Shown: in pieces, positions 24,397-33,516 of the stretch
Position numbering within the stretch: the stretch's first letter is position 1
Layout of the letters: each line of letters opens with the position of its first letter
Source of the DNA: Liquorilactobacillus capillatus DSM 19910
GTDB lineage: Bacteria > Bacillota > Bacilli > Lactobacillales > Lactobacillaceae
Assembly (NCBI RefSeq): GCF_001434915.1
Contig: NZ_AZEF01000027.1
Location: forward strand, 1 to 52,519
Length of the DNA: 52,519 bases
Reading direction: 5' to 3'
Notes under the pieces: generated by a model
Databases searched by the model: none
Told to the model about the DNA's origin: nothing
Seen by the model: the letters and a program-made list of their open reading frames with translations, nothing else
Program-made: the position numbers and the translations under genes

Positions 24397-25077
24397 ATGC
24401 CAAAAATATTTGTGATAGAAGATGATGAGTCAATTTTAAGCTCGCTCAAAAAAGAATTAAGGAAATGGCAATACCAGGTTAAGGAAGTTTCTGACTGGCA
24501 AAATATTATGCAGGAGTTTTCAAATTTTGCTGCTGATCTGGTTCTAATGGACATTACTCTACCAACATACGATGGTTTCTATTGGACAGCAAGAATAAGA
24601 AATATCTCTACTGTTCCAATCATTTTTATGTCTGCGGCTGAGATGGATCCTAATGCAGTTAGAGCGATTGCGACGGGAGCAGACGATTATATCACTAAGC
24701 CGTTTTCATCAGCTGTATTGATTTCAAAAATCCAGGCAATTCTTCGCCGTGTTTCAAGTGAAGCCGATTTACAAGAAAAAGTTATCACTGTGAAAGACTG
24801 CCAACTTAATGTCTTGACTAATTCTTTAAGTTGCGCAGGACAAACGGTAAGGTTAACACCAACTGAAGGTATTATGATGAAACTGCTTTTATTAAATTTA
24901 AATAAAACAATTTCAAAAGAACGACTAATGCAAAATATCTGGCAAGGCGGTCTGTTTATTACGGAAAATGCATTAAATGTTAATCTTAGTCGTTTACGAA
25001 ACAAATTAGACGTAGTAGCTCTCAAAGAGAATCTAATAACTGAACGAGGTCATGGTTACCGGTTGGTAATGCAATGA
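24397..25077 (+). CDS. OmpR/PhoB family response regulator (BceR-like)
   Basis: A 226-residue regulator. The receiver domain has the acidic pair in VIEDDES (about 6-12), the phospho-acceptor Asp in LVLMDITLP (about 52) and Lys in YITKPF (about 101). The winged-helix output domain spans about 128-224 and ends in ERGHGYRL. It overlaps the histidine kinase gene by four bases, and a Bce-type ABC transporter follows, so it is the regulator of a peptide-antibiotic detoxification module. AAAGGAG precedes the ATG. Confidence 0.92.
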   Translation: MPKIFVIEDDESILSSLKKELRKWQYQVKEVSDWQNIMQEFSNFAADLVLMDITLPTYDGFYWTARIRNISTVPIIFMSAAEMDPNAVRAIATGADDYITKPFSSAVLISKIQAILRRVSSEADLQEKVITVKDCQLNVLTNSLSCAGQTVRLTPTEGIMMKLLLLNLNKTISKERLMQNIWQGGLFITENALNVNLSRLRNKLDVVALKENLITERGHGYRLVMQ

Positions 25078-26072
25078 AAGTTAACTTATCTAAAAATATA
25101 GGCACAAGCATCTGGTCGGAGTGGCCTTCTTGCATCTTTTATTTTGGGTCTACAGGTTTTCTAGCCATATTAGCTTATTTATATAACATCAATCTAATGT
25201 TAATTGCTGATTTAATTAGATTTACTTTAATTCCTTTTATTTTATTCCTGATTTATCGCGTTTATCATAAACAGAAGTTATTGGCTAATCTAAAAAAAGC
25301 TTGTACTCAAGGACAAGTACTTACTATAAACGATCCTCACGGTTTAATTGAAAAGGCGTTTAGCAATGCTTTTAACCAAGTTCAGCAACAAAGACTTCAG
25401 GTTGAGAATGGTGTACAGGAGCAATTTAAACAGCATCGAGACTATTTAATTATGTGGAGTCATGAGGTAAAGACACCACTGACAGCGTTAAGCCTGTTAG
25501 CAGAAAATGAAAATGAAGTAGCAAGTATCGATGTTCAACAACAAGTTGCTTTGGCTTACCATCAGTTGGATTTAATTTTGACCTATGAACGCCTAGCAGA
25601 TTTTAATCACGATCTAGTTTTCGAATGGTGTACAGTAGATGAGCTACTTAACGTAATTATAAAAAAATATGCCGTTTTTTTTATTAAAAAGCAGATTACA
25701 CCTCAGCTGGATATTACAAACGATGCTATTTTAACGGATACTAAGTGGATCGCGGTTATTCTAGAGCAGCTACTAATGAATGCTTTAAAGTACTCAAAGA
25801 CACAAACAACGATCACGATTAAGTGGCGGGATAATAAAATAATTATCAGTGATACTGGTATCGGGATTGACACAAGCGACCTACCGCGTGTTTTTGAACC
25901 TGGTTTTACCGGGGAAAACGGACGCCAACATGGCTCAGCCACAGGGATGGGGCTCTATATTTCGCGACGTATCAGCAATTTACTTGGGTTAAAGTTAGTA
26001 CTGAAATCACAGCTTAAGCAAGGAACTAGTGCGATCCTGCAATTTCCGCGGGAAAAGGTAAGACACTGTTAA
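25074..26072 (+). CDS. Intramembrane-sensing histidine kinase (BceS-like)
   Basis: A 332-residue kinase with two N-terminal membrane helices (about 20-40 and 43-62) and almost no extracellular loop, as in the BceS group, which senses through its partner transporter. The phospho-acceptor is His in MWSHEVKTPLTAL (about 130). The ATPase domain has the N box EQLLMNALKYS, G1 DTGIGI and G2 GMGLYISRR. The ATG overlaps the stop of the response regulator gene. A terminator-like hairpin separates it from the ABC genes, so the transporter may have its own promoter. Confidence 0.92.
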   Translation: MKVNLSKNIGTSIWSEWPSCIFYFGSTGFLAILAYLYNINLMLIADLIRFTLIPFILFLIYRVYHKQKLLANLKKACTQGQVLTINDPHGLIEKAFSNAFNQVQQQRLQVENGVQEQFKQHRDYLIMWSHEVKTPLTALSLLAENENEVASIDVQQQVALAYHQLDLILTYERLADFNHDLVFEWCTVDELLNVIIKKYAVFFIKKQITPQLDITNDAILTDTKWIAVILEQLLMNALKYSKTQTTITIKWRDNKIIISDTGIGIDTSDLPRVFEPGFTGENGRQHGSATGMGLYISRRISNLLGLKLVLKSQLKQGTSAILQFPREKVRHC

Positions 26073-26084
26073 ATAACAAATTGT

Positions 26085-26137
26085 AAGGTTTCTATCGTTG
26101 TTGTAACTATTAAATAACGATAGAGACCTTTTATAAT
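26085..26137 (+). terminator. Hairpin between the kinase gene and the ABC operon
   Basis: Arms AAGGTTTCTATCGTT (26085-26099) and AACGATAGAGACCTT (26116-26130) pair with one mismatch, then TTTATAATATT. It splits the regulatory genes from bceAB-like genes. TATAAT at 26132-26137 may double as the -10 of the downstream operon. Confidence 0.65.
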
Positions 26138-26168
26138 ATTACTAGATAGAAATAAAGGAGTGTTTTAG

Positions 26169-26924
26169 ATGAATATTTTAGCCCTAACACATATCCGCCG
26201 TGTTTTTGCGGATGATAGTAAGAATCAGGTACCAGCTTTAAAAGATATTTCACTTACTGTAGATAAGGGTGAGTATGTAGCTATAATGGGTGAATCGGGT
26301 GCTGGTAAAACAACTTTGCTTAATATTATCGCAACTTTAGATAAGGCAACTAGTGGGAATATTATGTTGAATGGTGTTGATTTAAATAAACTGCCAGAGA
26401 AACAAACAGCTAAGTTTAGGCGTGAACATCTAGGGTTTGTTTTTCAAAATTTCAATTTATTAGATACATTTAATAATCGGGACAATATCTTTTTACCGTT
26501 AGTCCTCGCTAAAACAAAATATACAGTAATGCAGCAACGCTTACAGCCACTAGCTAAACAACTCGAAATAGGGGATCTATTAGAACGATATCCTTATGAG
26601 ATCTCGGGTGGACAAAAACAAAGAGTTGCCGCGGCACGTGCCTTGATTACACAACCAGATCTAGTTTTAGCTGATGAACCAACAGGAGCACTTGATTCAC
26701 ATAATACAGAGAAACTATTGCAACTATTTGAAAAAGTTAATTTACAAGGACAAACGATCCTTATGGTAACACATAGTGCAGCAGCGGCTAGTCACTCAAA
26801 AAGGACACTGTTTATCAAGGATGGTCAGATTTACCATGAAATCTTCAAAGGAGATCATTCACGAGCAGAATATTTACAAAAAATTATGACAAGTTTAGCA
26901 GCATTGACGAGTAAGGAGAGATAG
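26169..26924 (+). CDS. Bce-type ABC transporter ATP-binding protein
   Basis: A 251-residue ATPase of the MacB/BceA class: Walker A GESGAGKTT (about 40-48), Q-loop FVFQNFNLLDTF, signature ISGGQKQRVAAARAL (about 141-155), Walker B LVLADEPTGALD and switch His in VTHSAAAASH. It pairs with the 642-residue permease two bases downstream. The module exports or detoxifies cell-wall-active peptides such as bacitracin-like agents and signals to the adjacent two-component system. AAAGGAGTG precedes the ATG. Confidence 0.93.
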   Translation: MNILALTHIRRVFADDSKNQVPALKDISLTVDKGEYVAIMGESGAGKTTLLNIIATLDKATSGNIMLNGVDLNKLPEKQTAKFRREHLGFVFQNFNLLDTFNNRDNIFLPLVLAKTKYTVMQQRLQPLAKQLEIGDLLERYPYEISGGQKQRVAAARALITQPDLVLADEPTGALDSHNTEKLLQLFEKVNLQGQTILMVTHSAAAASHSKRTLFIKDGQIYHEIFKGDHSRAEYLQKIMTSLAALTSKER

Positions 26925-26925
26925 T

Positions 26926-28854
26926 ATGATTCATTTAAAACTGGCGTGGCATGGTGTGACACACCATAAACAAGAGTATGGTCCGTTCCTTCTGGCCAGC
27001 AGTGTACTTATTGCCATCAACTTTATTTTTTGGAATATTGTCTTGAATAGGACTTTAAAGTCAATGCCGTTAGGGGCTGCTACAATTGAAATAACAACGG
27101 TTGCTATTTTTTTTACATCCTTGATCTCAGTTTTTCTGATTTTTTACGCTAACAGTTTTTTGATGAAACAGCGTGGTAATGAATTAGGCCTTTATAATAT
27201 GATTGGACTTAGCAATGGTGATTTACGGTGGATCCTACTGCTTGAAACGATCTTATTATATATTTTTAGTCTGATAGTAGGGGTAATAACCGGTTTTGTT
27301 TTTCTAAAACTTGCCTTTTTAGTTCTTCAAAAATTATTGGATCTTAAAGAATCACTTAATAGTTTTGAACCCCAAGCTGCTTTATTGATTATTGGTATTT
27401 TTGGAATAATTTTTTTAGCGTTACTTTTATATAATTTCTATCGTATCCACGCGGTTAATCCTATCCATTTATGGAATCAGTCTTTTCAAGGTGAGAAGGA
27501 ACCACGGGCTAAAAAAATGCTAGCTATTTTCGGCTTAGCAATCCTTGCTTGGGGGTACTGGATATCAATTAGGACTAAGCCCAGTAGCCAAGCACTGACC
27601 AGCTTTATGCTCGCCGTTGCTTTAGTTGTAATTGGGACCTATCTCCTCTTCATCGTTGGCAGTATCAGTTTTCTAAAATTGCTAAAGAAACAAAAGAAGC
27701 TTTACTATAAACCTAACTATTTCATTTCAATATCAGGGATGCTTTTTCGTATGAAGCAAAATGGAGCAGGGTTAGCATCAATCTGTCTTTTATGTACTTC
27801 GATCCTAGTTACTATGGTCGGGACTTTAAGTCTGTATGTCGGCAAGAATAAACTAATCAGTTCGTGGAATCCCTACGATATCGTGTTCACAACTAAGAAC
27901 AAGTTGAGTGATGAACAAAAGCAAACGATTGCTAAAACGGCTGCTTATTATCATCTTTCTGTAGGCGCTAAGAAACAAATGATCATTTCTATGCCAACTG
28001 CAGGAAGTATAGAAGGAAATCACTTCGAGAAAAGCACCATTATGAACGCAACACATCAACTAACTACGCTAACGATTGATGATTATAATCGTCTTCAGGG
28101 AACTAAATTAAAGCTAAAGCCTCATCAGATACTGTTATATGAGGCTTCTCAAAAGTTTAATGAAAAAAATCTTTTTATTTATGGACAACGTTACCAAGTA
28201 AAAAAAATAACTAATTTTAAGATGGCTTTTAATTACCGGCATTCCACTTTTCAACCACTTTTTATAGTGACAGCAAATGAAGCTGTGGGTGAGAAGATCA
28301 ATCCCCAACCAAAATTGAATGTTACTGGTTTCAACATAGGAGGAACTAAGGCTAATCAATTAAAATTTGCAAATTCTTTGCAGCAAAAACTAAAGTTTCC
28401 CAATGAAGACTACTCTGCAGCACCTATTATAGAAAATCTTTTCAGCTCATTTTTCGGTGCCTTACTTTTTGTTGGTTCTTTAGTGAGCCTCACGTTGATT
28501 TTTGCAACAGCTTTAATACTCTACTACAAACAGCTTTCCGAAGGGTACGCTGATCGAAGAAGGTTTCAAACCATGCAGCAAGTTGGTCTAAGTCAAGCTG
28601 AAACTAAAAAAGCTATTCGCAGTCAAGTATCGATGGTATTCATGTTGCCAATCATTGGTGCAACAATTCATTTTATTGTTTGTATACCACTGCTTAAAAG
28701 TATTTTATCTCTTTTCTCAATGTATAATACGAGGATCTTTACAAGTGTCGGGATCATGACATTAGCTGTTTTAACAGGTGGCTATCTCTGTATTTATCTA
28801 ATCACTACAAAAGTGTACCAACAATTGGTTAATGAAAAAGATTCTAGTCTCTAA
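26926..28854 (+). CDS. Bce-type ABC transporter permease (FtsX-like)
   Basis: A 642-residue membrane protein with ten predicted helices and a large extracellular domain of about 200 residues between helices 7 and 8 (about 310-510), the signature of Peptide-7 exporters. FtsX-like segments are near YNMIGLSNGDLRWILLLE (about 90-107) and the repeat MQQVGLSQAETKKAIRSQ (about 549-566). It works with the ATPase upstream and signals to the kinase at 25074. Substrate peptide cannot be told from sequence. Confidence 0.93.
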   Translation: MIHLKLAWHGVTHHKQEYGPFLLASSVLIAINFIFWNIVLNRTLKSMPLGAATIEITTVAIFFTSLISVFLIFYANSFLMKQRGNELGLYNMIGLSNGDLRWILLLETILLYIFSLIVGVITGFVFLKLAFLVLQKLLDLKESLNSFEPQAALLIIGIFGIIFLALLLYNFYRIHAVNPIHLWNQSFQGEKEPRAKKMLAIFGLAILAWGYWISIRTKPSSQALTSFMLAVALVVIGTYLLFIVGSISFLKLLKKQKKLYYKPNYFISISGMLFRMKQNGAGLASICLLCTSILVTMVGTLSLYVGKNKLISSWNPYDIVFTTKNKLSDEQKQTIAKTAAYYHLSVGAKKQMIISMPTAGSIEGNHFEKSTIMNATHQLTTLTIDDYNRLQGTKLKLKPHQILLYEASQKFNEKNLFIYGQRYQVKKITNFKMAFNYRHSTFQPLFIVTANEAVGEKINPQPKLNVTGFNIGGTKANQLKFANSLQQKLKFPNEDYSAAPIIENLFSSFFGALLFVGSLVSLTLIFATALILYYKQLSEGYADRRRFQTMQQVGLSQAETKKAIRSQVSMVFMLPIIGATIHFIVCIPLLKSILSLFSMYNTRIFTSVGIMTLAVLTGGYLCIYLITTKVYQQLVNEKDSSL

Positions 28855-28880
28855 TAAAAAACCTAACTTTTATCTCTGTG

Positions 28881-28928
28881 AAGTGAACCCCCTGAGTTGG
28901 AGTAAATTCAAACTCAGGGGGTTCACTT
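28881..28928. terminator. Perfect 18-base inverted repeat after the ABC operon
   Basis: AAGTGAACCCCCTGAGTT (28881-28898) and its exact complement (28911-28928) enclose 12 bases. A GC-rich hairpin of this strength at a gene end should terminate transcription, although the T-run after it is weak (TACTT). Confidence 0.75.
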
Positions 28929-29065
28929 TACTTGCTGTAACTTTAGATGCTTAAGGTGCAAAAACTACTAGCTTAAGTTATATTCCGTTATAATGAGGTT
29001 GTAGCACTATAAAAAGCAGTACAGGTTATATTAACAGCCGTATGTTCTGCTAAAGGGGTAGGAGA

Positions 29066-30232
29066 ATGAAAAAGACTAAATGGATTCAATTCTTAGGCGG
29101 AAACAACCTGATTTTTACACTAATGACACTAGGTTTAATTGCAGTTATCATCTTACTGTTTAACCAAATATCATTTATTTTTAAGCCGGTCAGTATCATT
29201 GCAGGAACTGTTTTGCCGCCGATTATTTTTGGGATAGTTATTTACTATCTACTAAACCCACTTGTAAAGCTGTTAGAGAAAAGTCTCTCACGAACATGGG
29301 TGATTACGGCAATTTATGTTTTAATTCTTGTCCTGTTAGCAGTTGGTGGAATTCAGCTCTTATTTTTAGTACAAGATCAAGCAATTGAATTATTTAAACA
29401 CTTTCCAGATATTTTGAAGGATTTTCAACGTAATTTTGATACTGCCACTAAAAAATTACCGTTTACAAGTGAGATCAATCAATTAGTAAGCTCAATTGAC
29501 TTAAGCAGTGGTAAGGGGAGCGGTTTTAGTACTAAATATTTTTCAGACGGGATCAAAGGTTTTGGTGGAGTATTTTCTGCCGTTACGACCACCTTTTTAA
29601 CTTTGCTAACGGGTCCAATCGTAGCCTTTTTCTTGTTGAAAGATAAAGAAAAGTTTTATGTCTTTGTCAAAAAAATGATGCCACCACTTTTTCGAAAGGA
29701 TTTTAATGAGTTTCTCAAGATTATCGATCAACAAATCGGTGGATATCTCAAGGGACAAGTTGTAGCATCGATTATACTTGGGATTTTATATTGGCCAGCG
29801 TTCCTTTTAATCGGGCTTAATTATGCGGGTGCCATTGCGCTGGCTGCAGGAATCTTATGTATTATCCCTTATATTGGACCTTTTGCTGTCTTTATTCCAG
29901 GTTTGATCGTGGCTTTCCAAAGTTCATTGATGATGGCAGTTAAGTTCGTGGTCGTTTGGTTTGTAATTCAATTTTTACATGGTGAATTAGTTGTTCCACG
30001 TGTGATGGGGAACAAAGTACAACTGCATCCGATAACGGTACTATTAGTTTTATTAGTTATGGGTGATTTAATGGGCTTAGTGGGTGTTATTTTCGGAATT
30101 CCAATCTATTGTTTAGTTAAAGTAATAGTTATCTATCTTTTTCGGAAATTTAAGCAACGTTATAACCGTTTTTATGGTGGTCAAGGTAAATATGAAGATA
30201 CTAAATTCTCAAAAGATGACTATCTCAAATAA
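29066..30232 (+). CDS. AI-2E family transporter (PerM/YdiK/TqsA-like permease)
   Basis: A 388-residue membrane protein with about eight helices. Family landmarks are the N-terminal PVSIIAGTVLPPIIFGIVIYYLLNP (about 42-66), the central FFLLKDKEKF and the C-terminal blocks LNYAGAIALAAGILCIIPYIGPF and GELVVPRVMGNKVQLHP (about 311-327). Members were named for AI-2 export, but others are Na+/H+ or unknown exporters. GGGGTAGGAG precedes the ATG. It is a single gene between a strong terminator and the dat gene. TATAAT at about 28990 is a likely -10. Confidence 0.9.
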   Translation: MKKTKWIQFLGGNNLIFTLMTLGLIAVIILLFNQISFIFKPVSIIAGTVLPPIIFGIVIYYLLNPLVKLLEKSLSRTWVITAIYVLILVLLAVGGIQLLFLVQDQAIELFKHFPDILKDFQRNFDTATKKLPFTSEINQLVSSIDLSSGKGSGFSTKYFSDGIKGFGGVFSAVTTTFLTLLTGPIVAFFLLKDKEKFYVFVKKMMPPLFRKDFNEFLKIIDQQIGGYLKGQVVASIILGILYWPAFLLIGLNYAGAIALAAGILCIIPYIGPFAVFIPGLIVAFQSSLMMAVKFVVVWFVIQFLHGELVVPRVMGNKVQLHPITVLLVLLVMGDLMGLVGVIFGIPIYCLVKVIVIYLFRKFKQRYNRFYGGQGKYEDTKFSKDDYLK

Positions 30233-30465
30233 TGGGACTGGGTTAAGAACCCCATCTTAAGCTATTTTTTTACTAATTTTAAATTAGTTGTCAAATCATG
30301 CTGATTAGTATCATGACCTCACTTTTTTTCAGTGAGTTATCGAGAATTGACTTATTACAAATCTAAGTATAAATTTATATTATGCTATTTTAATCGAATA
30401 CTTAGTTGAAGTTAATGTTTTGTTATTAAAAAACTCTACCTAAGCTGAAAGGAAAGTGATCCACA
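30233..30465. other. Intergenic region with weak hairpins
   Basis: TTAAGA-N6-TCTTAA followed by GCTATTTTTTT (about 30242-30270) is a probable terminator of the AI-2E family gene. CTCACT-N7-AGTGAG (about 30317-30335) is a second hairpin without a T-run. No ORF with a ribosome binding site is seen. Confidence 0.45.
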
Positions 30466-31308
30466 ATGCATGTTTTATGGAATAATCAAATCGTCAAGCG
30501 TTCAGATGTCAAAATTGATATTGAAGATCGTGCCTACCAATTTGGAGATGGTCTATATGAAGCACTACGGATTTATAATGGTGAGATGTATATGTACCCA
30601 GAGCATTTTGCACGCCTTGAACGTTGTGCAAGGGAAATACATTTACAGCTACCATTCTCAAAAAAAGACCTTAAAGAAAATTTGGATAAGCTGATCGCGC
30701 TTGAAGAAATTATTGATGGGGAAGTTTATTTTCAAGTTTCACGCGGTCTAGCTGCACCACGAAACCATCGTATCCCAACCTTTGCGGAAGCTAAACCCGT
30801 TATAACGGCGAACGCTATTCCTTATGAAAGACCAATCGCTAAGCAAAAGGGGGGCGAAACAGCTTGTTTAGTTGAAGATAAGCGGTGGTTGCATTGTAAT
30901 ATCAAATCATTAAGTCTTTTAGGCAATATTTTGTCCTTAGATGAAGCACGCCGTAAAGGTTATGAAGATGCCTTACTGGTACGTAATGGCTACTTTACTG
31001 AAGCCTCAGCCTCGAACCTTTGGTTTGTCATCAACGGTGTCTTATACACGCACCCAGATGGTAACTTGGTTTTACCTGGCATTACCAAATTACGTCTATT
31101 GGAGATTGCGCACGCTGAAGGTTTATCAGTTAAGGAAGAAGCTGTTCCTGTAACTAACATAGATCAAATCGAGGAATGTTTTGTTTCAAACTCCCTTTGG
31201 GAAGTCGTTCCTATCACAAGTATTGACGGAAAACCAGTTAATAATGGTAGCTTGGGGAAGGTTACAGCCCACCTACAGCAGAAGTATATTGAATGGATCA
31301 GCAAATAA
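30466..31308 (+). CDS. dat: D-amino-acid transaminase (D-alanine aminotransferase)
   Basis: A 280-residue fold-type IV PLP aminotransferase. RAYQFGDGLYEALRIYNG (about 22-39) is the family N-terminal motif. The PLP lysine is Lys147 in LHCNIKSLSLLGN, and GYFTEASASNLWFV (about 171-184) and LPGITKLRLLE follow as expected. The enzyme interconverts D-alanine and D-glutamate with their keto acids and so feeds peptidoglycan precursors. GAAAGGAAAG precedes the ATG. A strong terminator follows, so it is a single-gene unit. Confidence 0.93.
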   Translation: MHVLWNNQIVKRSDVKIDIEDRAYQFGDGLYEALRIYNGEMYMYPEHFARLERCAREIHLQLPFSKKDLKENLDKLIALEEIIDGEVYFQVSRGLAAPRNHRIPTFAEAKPVITANAIPYERPIAKQKGGETACLVEDKRWLHCNIKSLSLLGNILSLDEARRKGYEDALLVRNGYFTEASASNLWFVINGVLYTHPDGNLVLPGITKLRLLEIAHAEGLSVKEEAVPVTNIDQIEECFVSNSLWEVVPITSIDGKPVNNGSLGKVTAHLQQKYIEWISK

Positions 31309-31343
31309 ACCTTTCATAACAGGTTTGTACTTAACTACTACGC

Positions 31344-31387
31344 TCCCTTAAGATTTGAGCAGCAGCTCTTATCTTGAGGGACTTTTT
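31344..31387 (+). terminator. Terminator after dat
   Basis: TCCCTTAAGAT (31344-31354) and ATCTTGAGGGA (31371-31381) pair, with an inner GAGC/GCTC stem, then CTTTTTG. Confidence 0.88.
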
Positions 31388-31575
31388 GTTAACAAACTAT
31401 AATGTCTTAATGGACCATCTTGATAGCTATTAATTTTAAAGTAAACACTATTCGCTCGTCATTATCAAGCAGTGTTGACAAAAGGTAACAACTTCAGTTT
31501 TTTATTTTTGACAATGTAGGGTTTGTCAGCTCCTTGTACACTTAAACCAATAAAGAGATGGGAGTTTGTTAATTT

Positions 31576-32571
31576 ATGAAGAAAAAAGTATTACGCGGGT
31601 CTCTTCCGTATTATTCAGCCAGTGCATGTTTGCATATTGTTGGAATTGTTCTCTTACTTATTGCTGGGTTCCATTCACCAAGTTTTTGGGGAATGAGTTT
31701 TCTAGCCTATTCACTAGGTTTACGTCACGCTTTTGACGCCGATCATATAGCAGCTATCGATAATACCGTTCGTAAACTAGTGCAGCAAAATAAAAGAACT
31801 GAAGGTGTAGGTTTTTACTTTTCATTAGGGCACTCAACGGTTGTTTTCCTAATGGCGATCGTAGTTAGTATTTCAGTTAAATGGGCAAAAGTTAAATTAC
31901 CTTTCTTAGAAGAAATTGGTGGCCGGATTGGTTCACTTGTTTCAGGAAGCTTTTTAATCCTTATTGCTTTATTTAACCTGTTGATCCTCATAAGTATGTA
32001 CAAGTCATTAGAGAAAATGAAGCAAGGAAAATTTGACGAAGATAAACTTAATAAGATGCTTTTATCACGCGGTTTTCTAGCCCGCCTATTAGCTCCATTG
32101 TTCAAGTGTATCAACCATAGTTGGCAAATGTATCCAATCGGCTTTTTATTTGGTTTAGGTTTTGATACAGCTACTGAAATAGCTTTGATTGCACTATCTG
32201 CTAGCGCAGCTCAATCAAGTATCTCCAGTATTGGAATTATTGCCCTTCCAATTATATTTGCTGCAGGAATGAATTTGATGGACACGACAGATTCGGTTAT
32301 GATGTCTGGTGCGTATAGTTGGGCTTTCGATACACCTGTTCGTAAGGTCTATTATAATTTAACTGTCACAACCGTATCTGTTATTGCAGCTTTTGTTATC
32401 GGCGGTGTTGAACTTCTACAGGTCATTACTAGCATGGTAAATGTCAAAAGCTGGGTACAAGATATCGATTTTAATAACTTAGGGTATATCTTAGTGGTCG
32501 GATTTATTGTAATGTGGTCATGTGCTTATTTAATCTGGAAATTTTTCATCAAGAAAAGAGAGGCTCTTTAA
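31576..32571 (+). CDS. NiCoT family nickel/cobalt permease
   Basis: A 331-residue membrane protein with about eight helices. The metal signature RHAFDADHIAAIDNTVRK (about 50-67) in the second helix is diagnostic for HoxN/NixA/NicT transporters. Further family motifs are FSLGHSTVVF (about 82-91), LFGLGFDTATEIALI (about 194-208) and GMNLMDTTDSVMMSGAYSWAF (about 234-254). It imports Ni2+ or Co2+; the metal is not decided by sequence. No urease or hydrogenase gene is in the window. AGAGATGGGAG lies about 11 bases upstream of the ATG. Confidence 0.93.
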   Translation: MKKKVLRGSLPYYSASACLHIVGIVLLLIAGFHSPSFWGMSFLAYSLGLRHAFDADHIAAIDNTVRKLVQQNKRTEGVGFYFSLGHSTVVFLMAIVVSISVKWAKVKLPFLEEIGGRIGSLVSGSFLILIALFNLLILISMYKSLEKMKQGKFDEDKLNKMLLSRGFLARLLAPLFKCINHSWQMYPIGFLFGLGFDTATEIALIALSASAAQSSISSIGIIALPIIFAAGMNLMDTTDSVMMSGAYSWAFDTPVRKVYYNLTVTTVSVIAAFVIGGVELLQVITSMVNVKSWVQDIDFNNLGYILVVGFIVMWSCAYLIWKFFIKKREAL

Positions 32572-32702
32572 AGGGTAATCACTAACTATTAAATTCACTT
32601 TTTAAAGGGTATAAATATTAAGACTGCTGACAGGTTATAAATCTTTAATCGTTGTGAAAACTGTGTTATACTTCAATGGTCAAAGAAAGTGAGGGATTTT
32701 TT

Positions 32703-33296
32703 ATGGTACAGTTTATGGACCAAAAAGATACAAAAGATAAAAATACCAGCGATATCTCAGATGTGTATCGTAAAAAAATGCTTGATCAGCGGATTGTCTT
32801 GATATATGGAGAAGTTAATGAAGAGTTAGCTAAAGATATAACTTCACAGCTGTTGCTTCTTGCTGCTTTATCTGATGATCCTATTACGATCATTGTTAAC
32901 AGTCCAGGTGGACATGTTGAATCAGGCGATACAATTCATGATATGATCAAATTTATCAAGCCAACAGTCAAAGTTATTGGAACTGGTTGGGTTGCGAGTG
33001 CTGGAATAACTATTTTCTTGGGTGCCGACAAGGAAAATCGGTATAGTTTACCGAATACACGTTATATGATCCACCAGCCAGCTGGTGGTGTTCAAGGTCA
33101 ATCAACTGAAATACAAATCGAAGCACAGGAATTGATCAGAACACGTAAACGGATCAATGAATTAATTTCGGAAGCAACAGGTCAGCCGCTTGAAAAAGTT
33201 GAAACAGATACAGACCGTAACTTCTGGATGTCTGTCGACGAAGCTAAGGATTATGGGATCGTTGGAAAAAAGATCACGACTTTTGCTGAGCTTTAA
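32703..33296 (+). CDS. ClpP-like protease subunit with Asn at the catalytic Asp position
   Basis: A 197-residue S14 protease homologue. The nucleophile is Ser99 in TGWVASAGITIF, where usual ClpP has MAASM, and the His is His124 in YMIHQPAGG. The triad Asp, found in DTERDN of standard ClpP, aligns with Asn173 in DTDRNFWMS. The same change is known in Listeria ClpP1, which works only in heteromers with ClpP2. It is therefore likely a second ClpP beside a housekeeping copy elsewhere. ATG 32703 is set by GAGGGA six bases upstream; the ATG at 32676 has no site. Confidence 0.85.
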   Translation: MVQFMDQKDTKDKNTSDISDVYRKKMLDQRIVLIYGEVNEELAKDITSQLLLLAALSDDPITIIVNSPGGHVESGDTIHDMIKFIKPTVKVIGTGWVASAGITIFLGADKENRYSLPNTRYMIHQPAGGVQGQSTEIQIEAQELIRTRKRINELISEATGQPLEKVETDTDRNFWMSVDEAKDYGIVGKKITTFAEL

Positions 33297-33339
33297 AAAG
33301 TAATTTAATAAAATGATATAAAAGTTATCTTAGAATATG

Positions 33340-33387
33340 AGGCCTTCTAGAATCTTGATATAAAAATCGAGGTTTAGAAGGCCTTTT
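33340..33387 (+). terminator. Terminator after the clpP-like gene
   Basis: AGGCCTTCTA (33340-33349) and TAGAAGGCCT (33375-33384) are perfect arms followed by TTTT. Confidence 0.82.
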
Positions 33388-33516
33388 CTATTATAATAAG
33401 TAATGCTGTATGCTCAGAAAAATAAATTAACTGTAGTAAAATAAAAGCAGGTACGACTTACTTTAGAGTTAGAACGTTTTTAATAGCGTTAAAAATAGAC
33501 TTCTAGGAGAAGATAA

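Noticed and set aside
24397-28854. Bacteriocin or lantibiotic biosynthesis cluster around the Bce-like module
   Set aside because: No precursor peptide, modification enzyme or peptidase-containing exporter was found; the module is a stand-alone resistance/sensing type.
31440-31575. Cobalamin or NiCo riboswitch, or NikR site, before the Ni/Co permease gene
   Set aside because: Two TTGACA-like boxes are present, but no aptamer core, terminator or GTATGA-type palindrome could be supported.
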